From positions 17,781,868 through 17,845,867 of the forward strand of contig OY978526.1 of assembly GCA_963854835.1 (NCBI GenBank): DNA of 64,000 bases, written 5' to 3'. This DNA is from Megamerina dolium. Lineage: Eukaryota; Arthropoda; Insecta; Diptera; Megamerinidae. A program made the position numbers and the translations under genes. Numbering within the stretch: the first letter of the stretch is position 1; every line of letters starts with the position of its first letter. Below are positions 13,096-26,920 of the stretch, one piece after another. The notes under the pieces are model-generated. The model made no database searches, was not told the DNA's origin, and saw only the letters and a list, made by a program, of their open reading frames with translations.

Positions 13096-13907
13096 CAATC
13101 TTCAGAAACATTTAATTTTTTTAGTTCTTCAGTACTTAGTTCTTCTCCAGTGATATATTTCCAATTGTTCCTCTATCAGCGAAAGCTATAAAGGACATGT
13201 GCATGTTAAGTACATCGATTTCCATATTAATACAAATATCATGTTTCATCAAAATATTGTATGCATTGTTTATTCATCAGTATTCAAGTGTTATTTTTTT
13301 TTTTTTTTGCATAAATAGCAAACGTTCCAGCTGCTTGGACTCCTTCGCGCACCCCTGCGCCCTTATAAAAGGATACAGCGCTTTGTACCCGTGTTATCGT
13401 TCAAAAATATGTACATATATTGTTGTTATTCTCGTTTTTATAGCTTTTAAATAATACCACCAGCGATTTTTTTGTTGTTGTTGTTTTGTTTTGCATTATG
13501 TTGTTCATGTTGTTGTTGAATCCAAAGTACTTTTCAATATTCATGAATTTTTACTTTATGGTAATGAACGAATTCTTATTGCATTGCATGTGAGTAGAAT
13601 GTTTTGTACTGCCTGCCATACTGTGTGTGGAGTATGGGGGCACCAACGTTGTCGTCATGTAACACAAATTACATATCAAATCTAGCTAAACTATTTTACA
13701 TAATAATTTATTGCATGCTACACGTGTGTATTGATTGCATGCTATTCTATTTACATGTACAATATTTTATATGCGATCATATTAGTATTCAAGGATATTT
13801 ACACACATGCATGCATACGTTCAACACATATACATATGTATGATTTAGAAATTTTACAAAAACAAATCATCAATATGAAATCTTTGTAAATACAAGTGTA
13901 TAACTAT
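13096..13907. other. AT-rich non-coding stretch
   Basis: Nothing gene-like is visible. A (TTG)n run lies near 13472-13485. Confidence 0.5.
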
Positions 13908-14493
13908 AGGGGTGTCGATAAATCATCATATATGAGTACTTAGTATTCAAACGTTTCATTAATTAATATCGACAAACTTTTGCAATAATATCGAAAAAAT
14001 TGTTTCGACATTTTTAAACAAAATTTTATTATTTTTTGGTCATTATTGCAAAAAATAAATTGAAGTAATACCGTAAACAATTTTTTTCATCAAAAATAAT
14101 TTCGGCATAATTGTAATAAAATTTCGATAATAATGCAGTGTCTCATATTAAAACTCCAACATTGTTAAAACATTCAAATTTTGGTATACAAACTTCTTTT
14201 GAAAAAATAGGGGTGTGGATAAATCATCATATATGAGTACTTAGTATTCAAAGTTTACATTAATTAATATCGACAAACTTTTGCAATAATAAAAATTGTT
14301 TCGACATTTTTAAACAAAATTTTGTTCTTTTTTAGTCAACATTTTTTTTGCAAAAAATACATTGAAGTAACATAGTAAACAATTTTTTTCATCAAAGCAA
14401 ATTTCGGCATAATTGTAATAAAATTTCGATATTAATGCATGATACTGCATTCAAATACCAACATTATTAAAACATTAAAATTTTGGTATAAAA
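13908..14493 (+). repeat. Direct tandem duplication, ~300-bp unit, two copies
   Basis: Copy A runs from AGGGGTGTCGATAAATCATC at 13908 to 14208, and copy B from AGGGGTGTGGATAAATCATC at 14209 to about 14493. The copies stay aligned through ATTAATATCGACAAACTTTT, TTTCGGCATAATTG and TTTTGGTATA. They differ by scattered substitutions and a few short indels. No coding frame is shared. It is an old local duplication or two units of a decayed satellite. Confidence 0.85.
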
Positions 14494-16089
14494 CCAGAAA
14501 ATCGTTCCTTTAATCATTATAAACCTGCTCCTTGATCATGGTAGTAAATGGTAAAATATTTTTAACTGAGAGTCGTCCATTCCTTTACAATTTTTTTTGC
14601 AGTCATAAACAGTATACGAAAATACCGACAAATGTATTTATCAAATATTAAAATGTCACTTACTAAATTATATTTTATTTCATGAAAGGCATGAATCAAA
14701 TATTAAAAAAAAAACTTGGTTGTAAAATTTTTTTTTATAAGATCCTACTAGCTTCAATCTCTGCACGTTCAATATGTATTATTAATTGTTTCCATTGTTG
14801 TTTTTTGAAGCAACATTTTAAATCATGATTTAAAACTCAATTTTCTGTAAATTACTATTTTTCCACAATAAGCTGTAATAATAAATAACAACAACAACAA
14901 TAGTTATACAATTTTCAGCATGCTCATAGAATATGTAACTACCATATATTCGATATACGAACAAAAACATGAACCATTACTAAGTAAAATAAAAACATAA
15001 GAACAGAACAACAACAAAAGAAATAACTATCGTATGAAAGTTACAGAATGCATACAAGGATTGCATTTATCCTGCTAAATATACAAACACACACTTGGAA
15101 TACAATGTAAGCACATTTATTTAGATTATAATAGCGGCAAAATAATGCACGAAAATTGAATTATCGATGGGAATAATGATGTTGTGATGGTGATCATAGT
15201 TGTGGTGGCACTGGCGTTGAACGGCTATGGGGTAAGGTATAAGGATAATTCAATTGATTTTTAGAGAATGATTTTTTTCTTGTTGTAATAGTATTATTAT
15301 TATTATTATCATCTATTTTATAAATATAATATACTATGGGTTTACACAATATCTTGAAACAACATGAAATGTAATTCGAGAGTACGACTACATAGTAGGA
15401 CATGTACTAAATTATTTATAAATCATTTAAGAATTATAGCCAATTATAATATTTTACGATAAATTTTGTCAATATGTTTATGAATTTATTTCTCTAAGAA
15501 AGCATTTGTAACTACATATATTTAATAGGTATGTAGATAGCAATATATTTTATACACAAAATATGCACATAATTTCATTGAGCAGTCTATTCAAAGATTA
15601 TGTTGAGTTATAGTGCACATACTGATGGCAACTATGAAATAGTAGGTACTCTCTATAACTTTAAGTACGTAATTTCACATATGCATATGCATAATGAAAT
15701 GAAAAGCATTTAATAGCTTACTCTACATATGTAAATCATTTAATTTGATATCCGTAAGTTTGTGTGTACGTTATAGAAGGAATAAAAACAACTAAAATAT
15801 GTAAATAAGTACCAGTAATATTTAGTAGCGTGTTCTAAATATGTTAATTGTCATTTTTTTCTATACTTTACATTTCTAGTGAGCTATTTTTAAAGAAGAA
15901 ATTTGCAATGGAAAATCTTCTATAGAAATAATGTTGGAGAACAAAAATTAATGCGGACCGATTATGTATTTGATCGCAGTAGTGGCACGCTATGAAAGGT
16001 TTAAGGGGCTTTTCTTTTTATAAATATAAAATTTATATTTTTATGAAATTAGCTTGCTCGGCTCCTAGGGTGGAACATAAAAATTAATG
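14494..16089. other. AT-rich non-coding stretch
   Basis: I see no gene or mobile element. Short CAA and ATT triplet runs lie near 14888 and 15292-15310. Confidence 0.5.
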
Positions 16090-16390
16090 AGGTACCGTAG
16101 CTCAGTGGTTAGTGCTTTAGCTCTAATATCGAAAAATCTATCTTTCGAACGGTTTCCACCTGTCGGCAAGTAATTGCCAATTGCCATGAAAAAGCTTATA
16201 AAAGAGCAAAGTTCAGAAAAAGTGATCTCGTAAGGGTTCTGCCGTTTGGAAGCGGCTAATATAAATAGGTCTCTTCTAATACTGTCTAAAATTTAACACG
16301 CACAATAGCACTGGACGAGAAGCTCAACCAAAAGGGCTTCGAGGGCCTTCGGGGCTTATAAGTGCCACATACTTATTTGTTTTTTTTTTT
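16090..16390 (+). mobile_element. tRNA-derived SINE lacking the B box
   Basis: The head GGTACCGTAGCTCAGTGG with A box TAGCTCAGTGGTTAG starts at about 16090. About 40 bases that hold the B box in the copy at 30550-30913 are missing, and the sequence jumps to a CTTTCGAACGGT-like block. The body continues through CTGTCGGCAAG, AAAAAGTGAT, CTTCTAATACTGTC and AGTGCCACATACTTATTTG, and ends in a T-rich tail. Confidence 0.8.
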
Positions 16391-16770
16391 AATTATTGGC
16401 AGTCGGTCATACATTTGAAGATACTAGGGACAATCTAGTCAGCTATTGCGTTATTTGTTGATTTTCAAGAGTTTAAGATCATTTTGTATGGGAGTCCTTC
16501 TAAAAGGTGGAGATAGATGGTAGTTATTGTAAGTAATTGTGATGAAAAATTAAAGAGAGTCCGTCATACATTTCAATGCACTAAGGGTTAATCCTGGGCA
16601 GCTATGAGTTTATTTGTGGATTTCAGGTGTTTTGTGTGCATTTTGTACGGAAGCCACCATATGGGGTGAAAACAGGGTGCAATTAAGTTTGCAAGGAAGC
16701 GATCGAGATGAAAAAATGAAAGAGATTTCACCATTTCGTCAAGTTCTGGGCATCAACAAGTTCAACAAAT
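16391..16770 (+). repeat. Diverged two-module block related to the hairpin-ended repeat
   Basis: Two imperfect units of ~162 bp follow each other. One has GTCGGTCATACATTTGAAG and TTTTGTATGGGAGTCC (near 16477), the other GTCCGTCATACATTTCAATG and TTTTGTACGGAAGCC (near 16642). A third, partial unit follows near 16728. The spacing and the TTTGTATGGGAG core match the ~150-bp modules of the repeat at 55-1861, but the hairpin and the ATACCCTGCAT ends are absent. Confidence 0.6.
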
Positions 16771-18466
16771 ATTTAACAAAGCGATAATAGGTACTTAACA
16801 ATTTCAACAGTTAATATTTTATACAATATTAATAAATTAATGAAGAAATTTGAAGTGATACGAAAAATTAGTTTAAAAAATATCAAAACTAATAAATTGC
16901 AATAAATATGAAAAATTTCAAAATATATTATGCAATGTTTATAATTTATTGTATAAATTGAGATACATAGAAATTTATGTATAATACTCGTATATCAATA
17001 TTGAAAACGCGTTGATATGGAAAAGTGTTTGTATACAAATTTCATTGTTTTTTATATTTTTTATTTTTTGTTTTGGTCAATGTTGATTTGTTATTATTGC
17101 CGTGGTTGTTGGTTGATGCAATTTTAAAATAATACAATATGAATTATATGTAGGCAAATATATACAATGAATTGTCATTTATCAAAAGGACACTTTTATA
17201 ATGAAAATATGCAATTGATGATATGCAGCAACAAATAAAAACGACATTTATCAGTATAATTTCTGAAAAAAGCGCGCACACACACACACACACACAATAT
17301 TAAAAATATATGTTAATAAATGAACAATAATGAATCTTTTGATATAGTAATAAATTAATCATTTTGTTGTTGTTGTTTTCTTTTTACCAGTAGCTATGTA
17401 TATATGATGCAATTTTTTAAATTAGATATTAAATATCAAGTGTACAAAAACAAACAAAAAATGAATGGTCAAATATATCAAATACCATACTTATGGTAGT
17501 GCGTATGAATATTCACACTTATGTGCATGCCAAAATATGAACAATGATTCATATACGACAATAAACATTTTCTCACGTGAGTAATTTTTAATTTGGTTTT
17601 CCGGATTGTTGTTATCTACTTTTTGCTCATTTTATTTTTAAAGTGTTAAATAATATATTTCAACAAAAAGTGAAGAGGAAAAAATATATACTATTGCAAA
17701 TGTATCGTAAATGCACAAACACACACACATACACATTTAAACATGTATAATTATTTTGACCACAAAATAAATGATTTTTTAATGAACAGACGTGTGTATG
17801 CATGTGTGAATATGCACAAACAAACACGGTTACATTTTGTTAACATCACTTTGGGTCAATGGTTTCAATAATTATAGCACTAAAAATACAACCAACAACA
17901 AGAAATGTAATAGAAAAAATTATGTTACATTTTTTTTTAAATATGTTTCATGCATTTTGTATTCATTTATAAACGTACATACATATTGTCCATGCAATCA
18001 AATACATATAAAACTATTTAATACAACAATTGTAACCACGACTGTGGCCTATACAAATTTAGTAGCGCGTAACAATAAACACAGTAAAAAAAATTATTTG
18101 AATTTCAATTAATTATGAATTGAAGAATTTAAAAATCTATTGGAAAAAAAAAAACAAAAAATAGTCATGATATAAAAAAAAACAATGGAAGTGCTGAAAA
18201 ATTACTAAATTTATAATTAAAAATTAAATTAATAGAAATATGGTAAATGTCATACCTACAGAAAATTCGTAATATTTTTAAAAATTCGACCATTTTTTAG
18301 TAAGTTTCCAACCACTTAAATATGTATTTACTCCATTATATTGTATTAATTCATATATCAAATATGATTGTCTTGGATAAAAGCATAAATAAGTTATGGC
18401 GTTTTCAATTTTAATTAAATTGTTTGACTTTCTATGGGAAGTAAATTATTACCCACTATTATCTTA
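16771..18466. other. AT-rich non-coding stretch
   Basis: No gene is visible. A (CA)n run lies at about 17277-17296. Confidence 0.55.
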
Positions 18467-18993
18467 TAGCCTAGACAGACGGCAGCGTTAATCCGGATTA
18501 CCGGCGCACTTAATCCGAATAAAATATTAACCTGACAGACGGCAGTATTGCGGATTAACTAAACAGCTGATTGCTGTTTTATTAGGTTTGTTCACTTTCA
18601 CTATTATCACTATCAATTTCTGTCATCTGTCACTCCCGATATAAGAAAATCTACAAGAAGTATGTGAACTGCAAACTATCAGAAACTTGTAAATTGACAT
18701 TCACAGTTCATAATTAACAGCTGGATTTATTTTTTCGCCAACGCATTTCATGTCGAAAACTATTAACAATTGTTGACAGTTTTTTGTTGCGAACACACCT
18801 ATTGTTTTGTAAGTTGGATAGAGAAAAATTCACAATAGAAATCTGTCATCAGTGTTGCCATCGAATATTGCCCTAATCTTCTTTAATTTTGAGAATTAAC
18901 TCGTATAGTTAATGCGGATTAGCTGCAGTTAATGTCCGAGTTAATTCGAATTAAATCGTTAATCCGGATTAACGCTGCCGTCTGTCAGGGCTA
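18467..18993. mobile_element. MITE with 34-bp terminal inverted repeats
   Basis: The left end 18467-18500 and the right end 18960-18993 are inverted repeats that agree at 32 of 34 positions. Their core is GACAGACGGCAGCGTTAATC. A second GACAGACGGCAG lies inside the left end at about 18535, as a subterminal direct repeat. The interior has many GGATTAA and TTAATNCG motifs. The element is 527 bp with no coding capacity, so it must depend on a transposase made elsewhere. I could not settle the target-site duplication. The flanks read TTAT and TTAA if the element is taken as slightly shorter. Confidence 0.85.
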
Positions 18994-21900
18994 TTAATGT
19001 AAAGTGAAGTATGACGGCTTATGCTACCTGATTTGTGCGATAACTTGAACAAATCAAAGAGTGATTCCCTCGTGTGGCGTAGAAATTGACCGATTTCCTA
19101 TTTTCAAGAACCATAAATATTGATTTAAATAAAATAAAAACATTGTTGTTTCTGAACTGCAATTCTATGAACTTATTCTTCAAATATTTACATCTTTTAA
19201 CTTAATTTATAATTACATTGTGTTTTTAAGACCTATTTTCAATAAGAGGAAAGTGGACTTAATTCGGTATGGTTTGAAATTTTATCATGCACTGTCCTAT
19301 ATCCGAGAAATGTATACATTTCATGTTTATAGGGCTGCTTATTAATGAGGATATTAAGCCATTGATCTAGGTGAAAAAGCCTTCAACTTTGACTAAACCT
19401 TCGGTGCATTGAATTTAGATTTTTAGATTATAAATTGCCATCATATTAAGCCGTCGTCATTGTCGACGAGGTTCCATTACTGATATATTGTTGACTTTCG
19501 ATCTATTTATAGCCATGTATGTAGATCGCAAATGTGATTCTATATAAAACTATCATATAAGTACATTCACATACGTACATATTATTCTAAATATGCAGCA
19601 CAACTGTTGTTCACCTTATTAGAGTGTGTACTATCTGTGTATTTAGTACATATACATATGTATGCATGCGTGTCATCAAAACTAATAAAATATTTATAGG
19701 TGGAACGAAGCAATGAGATCACTCTAATTGATGCTAACAACGACAAATATGCTGGTATGTGAGTATAGAATTATCAACATAAAAGTATTAGAGTACTCAG
19801 ACCACATACATATTGTAAGCGAATCGAGATGATAGTGATTATGACAAGTATGGATTCTTCAACTCATAAATATGTGCATATATAAGAATATACATATGTA
19901 GAGTACAAAACCATCTAAAATTGTTGCTATTGACGACAATGCGGATGACGTTCTAGAGAAGAAAAATGCATATAAATAAAATTAATAGGAATCGTTCAAG
20001 ATGTGCAATAAGCTAAATTATATTATGTGTGTATATTTACATTAGCACATAATTGCGCTATAAAAAGTCAAAGTAGTTGATATACACAAAAAAGGGAAAC
20101 CCTATTGTACATTTTGATATACAGAGTAATTACGCTGACATTAGAATCAAATGCCTAAATTGTGTGCTTGTTGTTATTTTTTTTTTTCTTGAGAGTATAA
20201 ATAATTCCTCTCTCGTATTATTTCATATTTTTTATTCAATCTTGTTATACAAAAGGGTATTTTCGTTTATTTATGTGTAATCGTTGGATGACCAAATCAA
20301 CCCTGTTGCTCTACTTGTTGTTCATTCTCATAAACTAAAGGGAGAATCAAATATATATGAAAAGCAGTACATGGTATATACGTACTAAAGTACAACGTCA
20401 AGTTGTACGCTATATAGCACAGACATGCAAAACTCGGCACTGCTGCAATTCCAAGAATACGACAGTACTATGGTATAATAATATAAGGGATTAGGGAAGA
20501 GTTCTCACGAATGAAGAAGAAAAAGTTAATAAAACAAAAACACATGGGATAAGAACAAGAACAATTAGAATGGAGAGCAACCAACAAACACACTAGTTTG
20601 ACACTATAAGAAATCAATTTCTGACATTATATGATGCAGCCAAGAGGAATCTTATACAACTGTTCTACCTCTATTAATATACAACATACCTCGCTGAAGT
20701 ACAACACTTTAGTACTTTTCAAATGATTGAAGTAGAAGAATTATTAATACTTTTTATTACTGATATTCTTATTTAATTTTTAATTTCTCTAAATAAATTA
20801 TATACAATAAGAACATATCTTAGTACCATTTTCGAATGAAATTAGTACAGATTTAGCATCCCTGATGCAGCTTCAAAAAGTCATTGAAAATGAGAAAAGA
20901 AAAAGAGAAAAGCAAATCAGCTGATTTTTGTTTACCTACTTTCTGCTCTAGGTATGATTGCTGTCAGCAATGTACACATTAGGGCAAATGAAATTGTTCT
21001 GTGAAAAAACAAAAAAAATACCAAAAATCTCACAAAAATCATCAATGAAAAGTGCGCCAAACTGTGTCAAAAATAAAATCTCACGAATAATCTTGGGATT
21101 TTCATATATTTTCCATCATAAGATTGGTCGCAGATTTGTTTTTTTGTGATACACGTTGTTTATAAAAGATTATATACGCACTAATGTTGGTACATATGTA
21201 CTTATATAGTTAAAACTCATTGAATTTAATTGACATAGCTGACGAAATTTTTAATTGTACATACAACTACTATAGAAGTACAAAATACCAAATTTTCTTC
21301 AATTTAGTCAAAACTATATATAATTTCTGCCCATTAAAATGATAAAATATATGCGCATTTTTTAAGAATTCCCTATAATTTTCATGTAATGTATGTAATT
21401 GTTTTATTTTATTTGCTTTTTCACCATATACTCGTACAATACATACGATGGGGTACTTTTTGGCATGAGCCATGAGCTTGGCGATAATTTCATTAAAATG
21501 ACACATTGCTGCTGATGATGATGATGATGACGTTGCTTGCTTCTATCAAAAATATCGTATACACACTACAGACAAACACTTCTGGTGGTTTCTGTTTTGC
21601 TTTATTTCGTATGGCTGATACTCTCTCGCGTGAGAGATATACTACGGATACTGATATACATACATATATATATGTATGTCTATAAGTATTTTAATACGTC
21701 ATCAAACAAGAGAAATTCAAATACCACAACCTAATGACCTTCAGTGAAAACTTTAAGGGTGGTATTTTCTTAAAATCAATCATATATTTTTGCAAAAAAT
21801 GCCATAACGTATTACATATTTAAAAATTATAGGTTTTTCAATACTTTATATAAATAAATTTTATTAGTTTAAAAACTACAAGCATATCTACAGTAATATT

Positions 21901-24900
21901 TTTTCTTTTAGCTTAACACACTAATTTCAACACACCTTTGATCCAATTTGATTGCCACATTGGCCAACTTGCAAATGTACGATTTCCCTCATATTTAGTT
22001 TTTATTATACTTGATTTTTTTCGAATTGTTAAAAAATTTTCTGTTTTTCACTATGTATATGCAAATATGTACACTTGTTTTATTGAATGTGTTGTTGTGA
22101 CACTTTAGACTACACTTTAAATGAAACTAGAACAAATATGTATACTTGGCTGGCAATTGTAAAAGATGTACTAATAAAAACACACGGTTACCGGTTTGCG
22201 TATCAGAAGTTCAATGAAATAACTACACATATGTATATACACTAGAGACGCTATCGCAAAGATACGACGAGAACAACGAACAACACACTCAGATTTTGTG
22301 ATATATACGAGTATTTTGCCGCTGCTTTAATAAAATGAGTACGATACAATTATGCCACACGTATAATAATAAAAACACAAGCTACAAGCTTGCATCAACT
22401 ACTTGACAGAGGGGTCGAGCTGTACGAACGAAATTGAGCAAATTTGAGTATAAAAAAAATCAAGAAAGTATCACACCACTATTGAAATCACACACATTTG
22501 GTAATAGGAACGGACCGTCGACTATTGAACGCCTTGCGAGAATGAGGTATAATGTTTGCCCCAATGAACATATAACCAATACAATCGGCAAGAGTATTTT
22601 AATGTATACACGTTTGTGTGTTTAGTTCAAACTATTGTTGTTGTTGTAATTGAATATCACCATCATGTAAACAAAATGAACTCATTTGAGATCATAAACC
22701 GTTCTCATTTATTTTGATCAAATTAGAAAGTTAGCTCTGTCATATGTGGTAAAAAATAAGTTAATAAATGTACATTGTTCTTCTTTGCCATAATCAAGAG
22801 AATAACGTACCGACATTATGTACCTTACAAAATCAGCTGTTTTTGCTATAAGAGTACTTCTCAATTTTTACTTGTTTGTGTGATACAAATATTTTTGTGA
22901 CGTCACCTTGTTACCCAGTTGGAAAATTGGGAGTATAATTTATTTGTTACCAAACGTATTAAATATTGTTGCTTTTCTTGCATTTCAAAAAAAAAAAAAT
23001 AAATAACTTTAATGCAATTATTAAGCAGAACAATGTAAAACAAAATATTAGATTTTGAATTCATTTTAAAAATATTGCAAAGCTATTGCTAGGAAAAATC
23101 ATGAACCACAAAACTTGACAGACAAATGTAAATTATATTGAAAGCCTTAAAAAGCAGTTATATGCAGTAGTATGCTTAAGTAATGCTTCCTCTGTAAGAA
23201 TTCCCCTTTTTAATGACATTTAAATGTAGAAGAGTAGAAAAAAAAATCACTTGTCATCTAGTTTCGTAGCAAAATTATATTATTTGTCGCAAAGTATCAA
23301 TCACAAATATATGTATACGTGAAACAAAGTTTGCGCTATTTGATTCTTTACGTAGTACGTATAATGGGTCAATTATAACTATTCACTCTTTTCCATGAAA
23401 TATGCATTATTGTCCATTTTAAATTGTAGCATTTATTTCAAGCAGTTGCGACTGATCACCAGTGTCGAACATTATTCGGATATGCTCCTCAGATGGTTGC
23501 GTGAGACTAGTCGAAACAAAAAGACTCTATTTCAAGAGTTCACATATTTTTGTGTAAAATTTGCCATAAATCCATTCATCGAAGATATTGTCTGGTGTTG
23601 TAACAACCTCGTAACCATATTTTCTTCAAAATTTAACATTATAATTCTTTGGGCCATTTTTTCATGTTTAAATGAAGTTTAAACGCCCAATCTATCTGAG
23701 TTAAACTAAGATTAACCTATCAGTTGTTCAGCTGTCTATTTTTGAACTCCAGTACACCTTTTCTAGCTGCGGTTTAAAATAAATTTAAATTTAAGCTTCG
23801 TTTAATTAAACTAGGTTTAAACCTAATGTATACTTGTACTGAAAAACTGACCGTTAGTAAGAGCTAGTACTTTTCTTATACAAGAAAAGTATTGTATTTT
23901 GTTGATATATGATTCTAGTGGATTATGGTTATAGTTGATACCGACATATTAATTTTCTTGTATTGGGATAGGAATTTAATATAATTCCCGATGTGGATTT
24001 TAGAATGTTCCTAGTAGGTGGACAATTAGTTGGAGATTATAAGGTCATGAGAGCGAGAGCACCAATAAATTGATAAAGAGCGAGTAAACGACAAAAAATG
24101 TACAACAAGAATTGCTACGATGTTGGACACACGTAGTGGGTTATAGTAAAAGGAATAACGAAAAGCCATAGAAAAATATGTATGCATATGAAAACCTGTA
24201 TAGCGAAATCACCGTCGAAAACATTGAATATAATGCGGTATTGGAAAAAAGTTGATTGTGAGTATAAATGGAAAAACACCTCAAATTCCAAATAATCATA
24301 TTTATATATAATCTTGCATGTATATTTAGTTGCCCTTTCTTTGTGCGCTCTCTTCTGTCTGATTTTTTCTTGTGAAACTACTTTGTTCAAGAGAATGTGT
24401 GCTGTGATGTCAGTAATGGTTCAATTAAGAAGGTGAAGATTTACCAGATTGGAATTGTATACATTCTTCTTTATTTTACCGTTTACCTGAACTTCAACTG
24501 AAAATAAAGACATATAGAGATTTTGCACTATCAATGTTTAGTTGTGAAACCAATGCAATTGCAACAGCACAACAATATTTGTATTGCCTCGATAGTCAAG
24601 CATTGATATTGTAATATTGCTAATACATTCAAGTCATATAATATGCAATAAAGGAGGAGCATTGCAGTTAGAGAGGAATTATGATAATCTCACGATATGG
24701 GAAGAAGAAACAAGAGAAGTGCATACAAGAATGATAGAAAAGAAGATTGCGCCTATCAGGGATGGTCTTTCTAGATGTGACGTCACAGTCACATGGCGAA
24801 CAAATTGAAAAGAAAGATGTTAACAATGCGGAATAATGAATGAAAAATGTCACCCTTGGAATTTATGTTCAAATTCACTGAGAACCGATAAGCGATAAAA

Positions 24901-25657
24901 GATGGTCGCAGCTTTAGCATTCTGGCTTCTGTGGCAGTACACATGAATACAAAAGATTCGACTTTGATATACTTAAACCTTTTTTAAACAAAAAGGAAGT
25001 CATATAATAGCGATTATGCAGTGATTTACTGATTCACTGACGGACTTGTCTCTTTATTGGGCATTATCATACAATAGATTGAAACATGTGAGCTAAATCC
25101 TTAAAATATCAAATTTATGTAATTTGGCAAACTGTAAATTGCCGAAGAACCTTTGACGAACATATTTTCCATTCTTATTTTGTATGTTAAATTTGAACAG
25201 CAGGATGCCTACTTAAGTTTATTTGCCGATTCCAAAAGTCAGAATTGTAAGATCGCCTTTATGATCAGGCATTGTATTTTGGCTACTGCATACTTTACTG
25301 CTTTTTTTTAAGAAATATCCCGCCTTTTACTTTTTACTCTCACTATTGACAATTTTGGAGTCATATTTTATATGACGTGATTAAGTTAAAAGTGCTAACA
25401 CGGTGTGTATAGTGGATGTAGTAATTTACTTTCGATGCTTGATCATTTTAATTAAAATCTAAATTTTAGTGCCATCATTAATGCATTCAACTAATCGGCG
25501 ATTAATTCGGTGATATGGGGCATTTATAGACAATCGGCTGACTAATAATTGAGTTATGGCAGTACATATGTATGTAAAAATATACATATATATAATTAAT
25601 TAGTAATTATCTGATCACACATATTTTTTTACTTCTTATGATACAAGTTACCATTTA
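18994..25657. other. Long AT-rich stretch without recognised genes
   Basis: This is the longest quiet region. The longest reading frames are 60-95 codons, scattered on both strands, and none has a recognisable motif. A (GAT)n run lies at about 21514-21530. A perfect 10-bp inverted repeat with the arm TACTTTTCTT lies near 23870-23895. No transposon end was found by eye. Confidence 0.5.
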
Positions 25658-26920
25658 TTATACCCTGCATAATGCAATATGCATGGTATATTCATTTCGG
25701 TCAGATGTTTGTGTCCACTTGAAGGAATTTCCGGAGATATAGACATGGATATATATTCGTGATCAGCGTCGATTAAATTTTCGATTTAACGATGTCCGTC
25801 CGTCCGTCCGTCCGTCCGTCTGTCACCTGGCTGGTTCGCACGATAACTTGAGTAAATATTGAGCTATTTCGATGAAATTTGGCATAAGTAATCTATGATC
25901 CAAGGGTACGGAGGGGATTGATATTGGGCATGATCGGTCAATAACCACGCCCACACCAAGCATTCAAAGCGACTAACCTCGAAATTTTCAAAATATTTAA
26001 TTTGCTATAACTTGGGACAACAATATTTGGCACATAGACTTATATTATACCACTATATAACCTCGCCAAAAGTGGTTGAGCCACGCCTACTTTTTAGTGT
26101 AGCTCTCATACAAAGTGTCTGTACTTCTTTTAAATTGAAACTGCTGTAACTTCTACAATCTTCTGTCTAGAATAACCATAATTCACACTTAGATTAACAC
26201 GGCAGTCAGAAATAATATGGCAGAAAATCAATGTGCCACGCCCACTCCTTTTTGGGTCTCCCATACAAAGTTGCGGAAATTAAAAAAAATGATACCGGTT
26301 ATAACTTGCAAACTATTCAGCGTAGAATAACGAGATTTAAGGTGTGGATTAGTATTGTACGAGCAACTAGGCTCACAGAAAATGGGCGCACCACGCCCAG
26401 TGTTTATCGAAGCCCCCTTACAAATTTTAAATTGAAACAGCTGTAACTTAGGCAATCTTATGTATACAATAACCATAATTGACACTTAAATTAATATCGT
26501 AGTCGGAAATAATCTGGCGAAAAATCAGCGTACCACGCCCACTTCTTATTGGGGCTCCCATACAAAGTTGAGGAAATTAAACAAAAATGTTAACCACCAT
26601 AACTTAGAAACTATTCAACGTAGGACACCAAATTTAAGGTGTGGATTAACATTGAAAAATTAATTGGATTTACTAGAAAGTGGTAAGCCACGCCCACTTT
26701 TTATATAGCTCCCATACTAAGCCTCGGAATTATCTTAAAATCCTTTTACTTCGTCAAAGTCAACCATATTTCGGGTGTAAATTAGTAGTATATGCAAAAA
26801 TTGTTTCTCGAAAAGTGGAAATAAAAGAAAAGTTGGATATTCGAGTAAACTTTTTATATATAAATCTACATATGCAGGGTATAGTTTGGTCGGCCCCAGC
26901 CGACTGTAAGGAGATTTTTT
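25658..26920 (-). mobile_element. Hairpin-ended modular repeat, copy R4
   Basis: This copy is inverted relative to the one at 55-1861. It begins with TTATACCCTGCAT at 25658-25670, runs through the CTCCGGAG block, a (CCGT)n run and four to five modules with CTCCCATACAAAG and CCACGCCCAC cores, and ends with ATGCAGGGTATAG and the hairpin GTCGGCCCCAGCCGAC near 26889-26904. It is shorter than R1 by about 0.5 kb, having lost modules. Confidence 0.75.

Noticed and set aside
23395..23682. A 95-codon frame with balanced composition
   Set aside because: I find no motif, no upstream signal and no continuation. Chance is the simplest reading.
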